Shown: one piece after another, positions 6,346-7,443 of the stretch
How positions within the stretch are numbered: position 1 is the first letter of the stretch
Layout of the letters: each line of letters opens with the position of its first letter
Assembly: GCA_024278035.1 (NCBI GenBank)
Contig: JAJRUA010000261.1
Span: 1 to 7,443 of the forward strand
Direction of reading: 5' to 3'
Source: Planctomycetota bacterium
GTDB taxonomy: Bacteria; Planctomycetota; Planctomycetia; Pirellulales; Lacipirellulaceae
DNA: 7,443 bases
Translations under genes and position numbers: made by a program
Notes under the pieces: model-generated
Database searches by the model: none
What the model saw: the letters and a program-made list of their open reading frames with translations, nothing else
What the model was told of the DNA's origin: nothing

Positions 6346-6372
6346 GACAGGAGGAACAGGATTTTTAGGATA
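6346..6372. repeat. Three imperfect 9-bp ACAGGA-type repeats
   Basis: GACAGGAGG, AACAGGATT and TTTAGGATA follow each other with an exact 9-base period (AGGA at 6349, 6358 and 6367). The array lies 39 bases upstream of the lipoprotein start, in its probable leader or promoter, next to a run of seven Ts on the plus strand. From memory, similar ACAGGATWW iterations occur between genes in several phyla; I cannot check this here. Confidence 0.45.
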
Positions 6373-6502
6373 AGGTTTTGGAAAGTCGAGACCTTCGATC
6401 GGTTGATAGTGTGATGGGTCAAAAACCTTTGTTCGGACTCGTGTCGGTGTTACCCTTGTGGGCTAAGGGGAGTTACTTGGAGCGACGCCGTACTCGACCG
6501 TG

Positions 6503-6521
6503 AAAAAAAGGAGGTGGATCC
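6503..6521 (-). other. Anti-Shine-Dalgarno-like stretch in the 3' untranslated region of the DUF1559 gene
   Basis: The minus strand reads GGATCCACCTCCTTT followed by four more Ts, which is the usual 16S rRNA 3' tail GGATCACCTCCTTT with one extra C. It starts 16 bases after the DUF1559 stop codon. On the plus strand it is a perfect Shine-Dalgarno (AAAGGAGGTG), but no start codon with a meaningful frame follows. I see no stable stem before the T-run, so a terminator role is doubtful. The rest of the 230-base gap holds only the 9-bp repeats. Confidence 0.45.
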
Positions 6522-6537
6522 AAAACCGTAGGGATTT

Positions 6538-7443
6538 CTACTGCTCGTCGATAATTTCCTCACCATTTCGTGACGCGAGTGCCAAGTAGGTGATGCTATT
6601 CACCGCATCGCTGATGAAGTGGACACTGCCATCGGTATAGACAAAATTCGCACCGCCGGTGTGGTAGCTGGCAAAGAGCATGTTGTTGAATGACATACCC
6701 CGGGGAGCCCCATTGGGCATTTCCGGCAAGTCGCCTCGGCTGTTGCTGTGGGAATCGTAGTAACCGATGACGTTAAGATTGCCGTTTACAGGGAAACGGT
6801 CATCGATGTTCTTTGAAGAGCTACTAAGCGATCCGAGAGGGGTGTGCCCGAGGGGGATCGTGCAAGGTGGGATCGGCTTGCCGCGGCAGAAGTTGTCGCT
6901 GTGGTAGTTGCCGGCAGTCCAAGCTCTTAGCTGGTAAGTGCGTTCTCCGACCAAAAAAGTGTTACTCGTTCCGTCTGTAACCTGACGTAAAGCGACATTG
7001 CTACCGGGATACATGATCCCATCGGTATTGATACCGCTTGCCGCTGAGCCGACGCAATTGTCACCAGAATTTTGAGCACAACTGGGAGCCCCTCCGAACT
7101 GAAGATTGAATCGACTAATAAAGGAACCAGCTATCGCGCTATAGTTTGTTGCAAGCCTTATGGTGGTTTCCGATAAGTTATCAATCGCATTGGAGTCGCT
7201 TGGACAGGAATAAAGGTCGAGTCGCAACTCATTAATTGCCTCTCCCAGTCCATAAGCGTCGGCATCCCCGGCACCAGCGCCTTCTTTGATCGCTTGAATC
7301 CTGTTGGCAATATCTTGGCTAAGCGATCCTTGCTCAACATAAGGTAAGACCATAACAGGCCAGCTTAAACCGTTATTGCCAGATCGAGCCGCACTGAGTG
7401 AGCTGGGAGGCATGACACTTTTTGACGATTCGTAGTTAAGGCA
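6538..7443 (-). CDS. DUF1559 domain pseudopilin-like protein, 5' truncated
   Basis: The C-terminal 301 codons of a DUF1559 protein; the N-terminus lies beyond the right edge. The frame stays open through 7443, and the codons before the internal ATG at 7413 read CLNYESSKSV, matching the family's conserved NY...PP segment, so 7413 is not the start. The family normally begins with a prepilin-type cleavage motif and one hydrophobic helix, which are not visible. Numbering from the internal Met: LPYVEQ at 23-28, CPSD at 70-73, DGTSNTFLVGER at 147-158, and near the end the H-X9-DG motif with His251, Asp261 and Gly262 in SYHTGGANFVYTDGSVHFI. The tail resembles the usual ALASRNGEE ending. Five cysteines (70, 112, 120, 176, 184) may form disulfides outside the cytoplasm. 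These proteins are hugely expanded in planctomycetes; their role is unresolved, probably in the envelope or pseudopilus-like fibres. The lipoprotein gene follows downstream on the same strand. Confidence 0.93.
   Translation of the reverse strand, partial: CLNYESSKSVMPPSSLSAARSGNNGLSWPVMVLPYVEQGSLSQDIANRIQAIKEGAGAGDADAYGLGEAINELRLDLYSCPSDSNAIDNLSETTIRLATNYSAIAGSFISRFNLQFGGAPSCAQNSGDNCVGSAASGINTDGIMYPGSNVALRQVTDGTSNTFLVGERTYQLRAWTAGNYHSDNFCRGKPIPPCTIPLGHTPLGSLSSSSKNIDDRFPVNGNLNVIGYYDSHSNSRGDLPEMPNGAPRGMSFNNMLFASYHTGGANFVYTDGSVHFISDAVNSITYLALASRNGEEIIDEQ

Noticed and set aside
7413..7413. ATG at 7413 as the real start of the DUF1559 protein
   Set aside because: The frame is open upstream to the window edge and the upstream codons match the conserved family segment, so the gene is truncated by the window.

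Overview
The window reads as a chromosomal segment of a planctomycete, probably of the Pirellulaceae type. The evidence is the combination of a DUF1559 pseudopilin-like protein with a terminal H-X9-DG motif, a small Tat-type lipoprotein with a single transthyretin-like domain beside it, and a PEP-CTERM exosortase substrate. GTG starts and weak Shine-Dalgarno sequences at several genes agree with this. No phage, plasmid, rRNA, tRNA or CRISPR feature was seen.

Left part (1-2686): the 3' end of a TIM-barrel sugar phosphate isomerase/epimerase runs rightward. It converges on a leftward two-gene operon, dgcN-dgcA: a DUF1611 P-loop-like protein and an enolase-superfamily racemase/epimerase. Their stop and start codons overlap by one base (TAGTG). 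By family knowledge the pair turns D-glutamate into N-acetyl-D-glutamate and then N-acetyl-L-glutamate, so it would salvage D-Glu from peptidoglycan.

Centre (2687-3571): about 880 bases without a recognisable large gene. They hold a family of TTTTGTCCC/GGGACAAAA elements (one pair forms a 40-base hairpin), a 14-bp perfect palindrome, a possible 31-codon ORF with a strong ribosome binding site, and a near-perfect 27-bp palindrome just before the next gene. That gene (3572-4858) encodes a soluble chemoreceptor with no membrane segment and an Aer-like PAS domain at its C-terminus, so it is probably a cytoplasmic redox or energy sensor.

Right part (4859-7443): three leftward genes for exported proteins. 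A clear intrinsic terminator (4884-4922) ends a PEP-CTERM protein gene. Upstream of it lie a Tat/lipobox lipoprotein gene and the C-terminal 301 codons of a DUF1559 protein, which runs off the right edge. The gaps between them hold a 9-bp periodic ACAGGA repeat and a stretch closely resembling the 3' tail of 16S rRNA (the anti-Shine-Dalgarno). I see no clearly novel multi-gene system. The most distinctive signals are the palindrome before the chemoreceptor, the GTCCC repeats and the anti-SD-like element.
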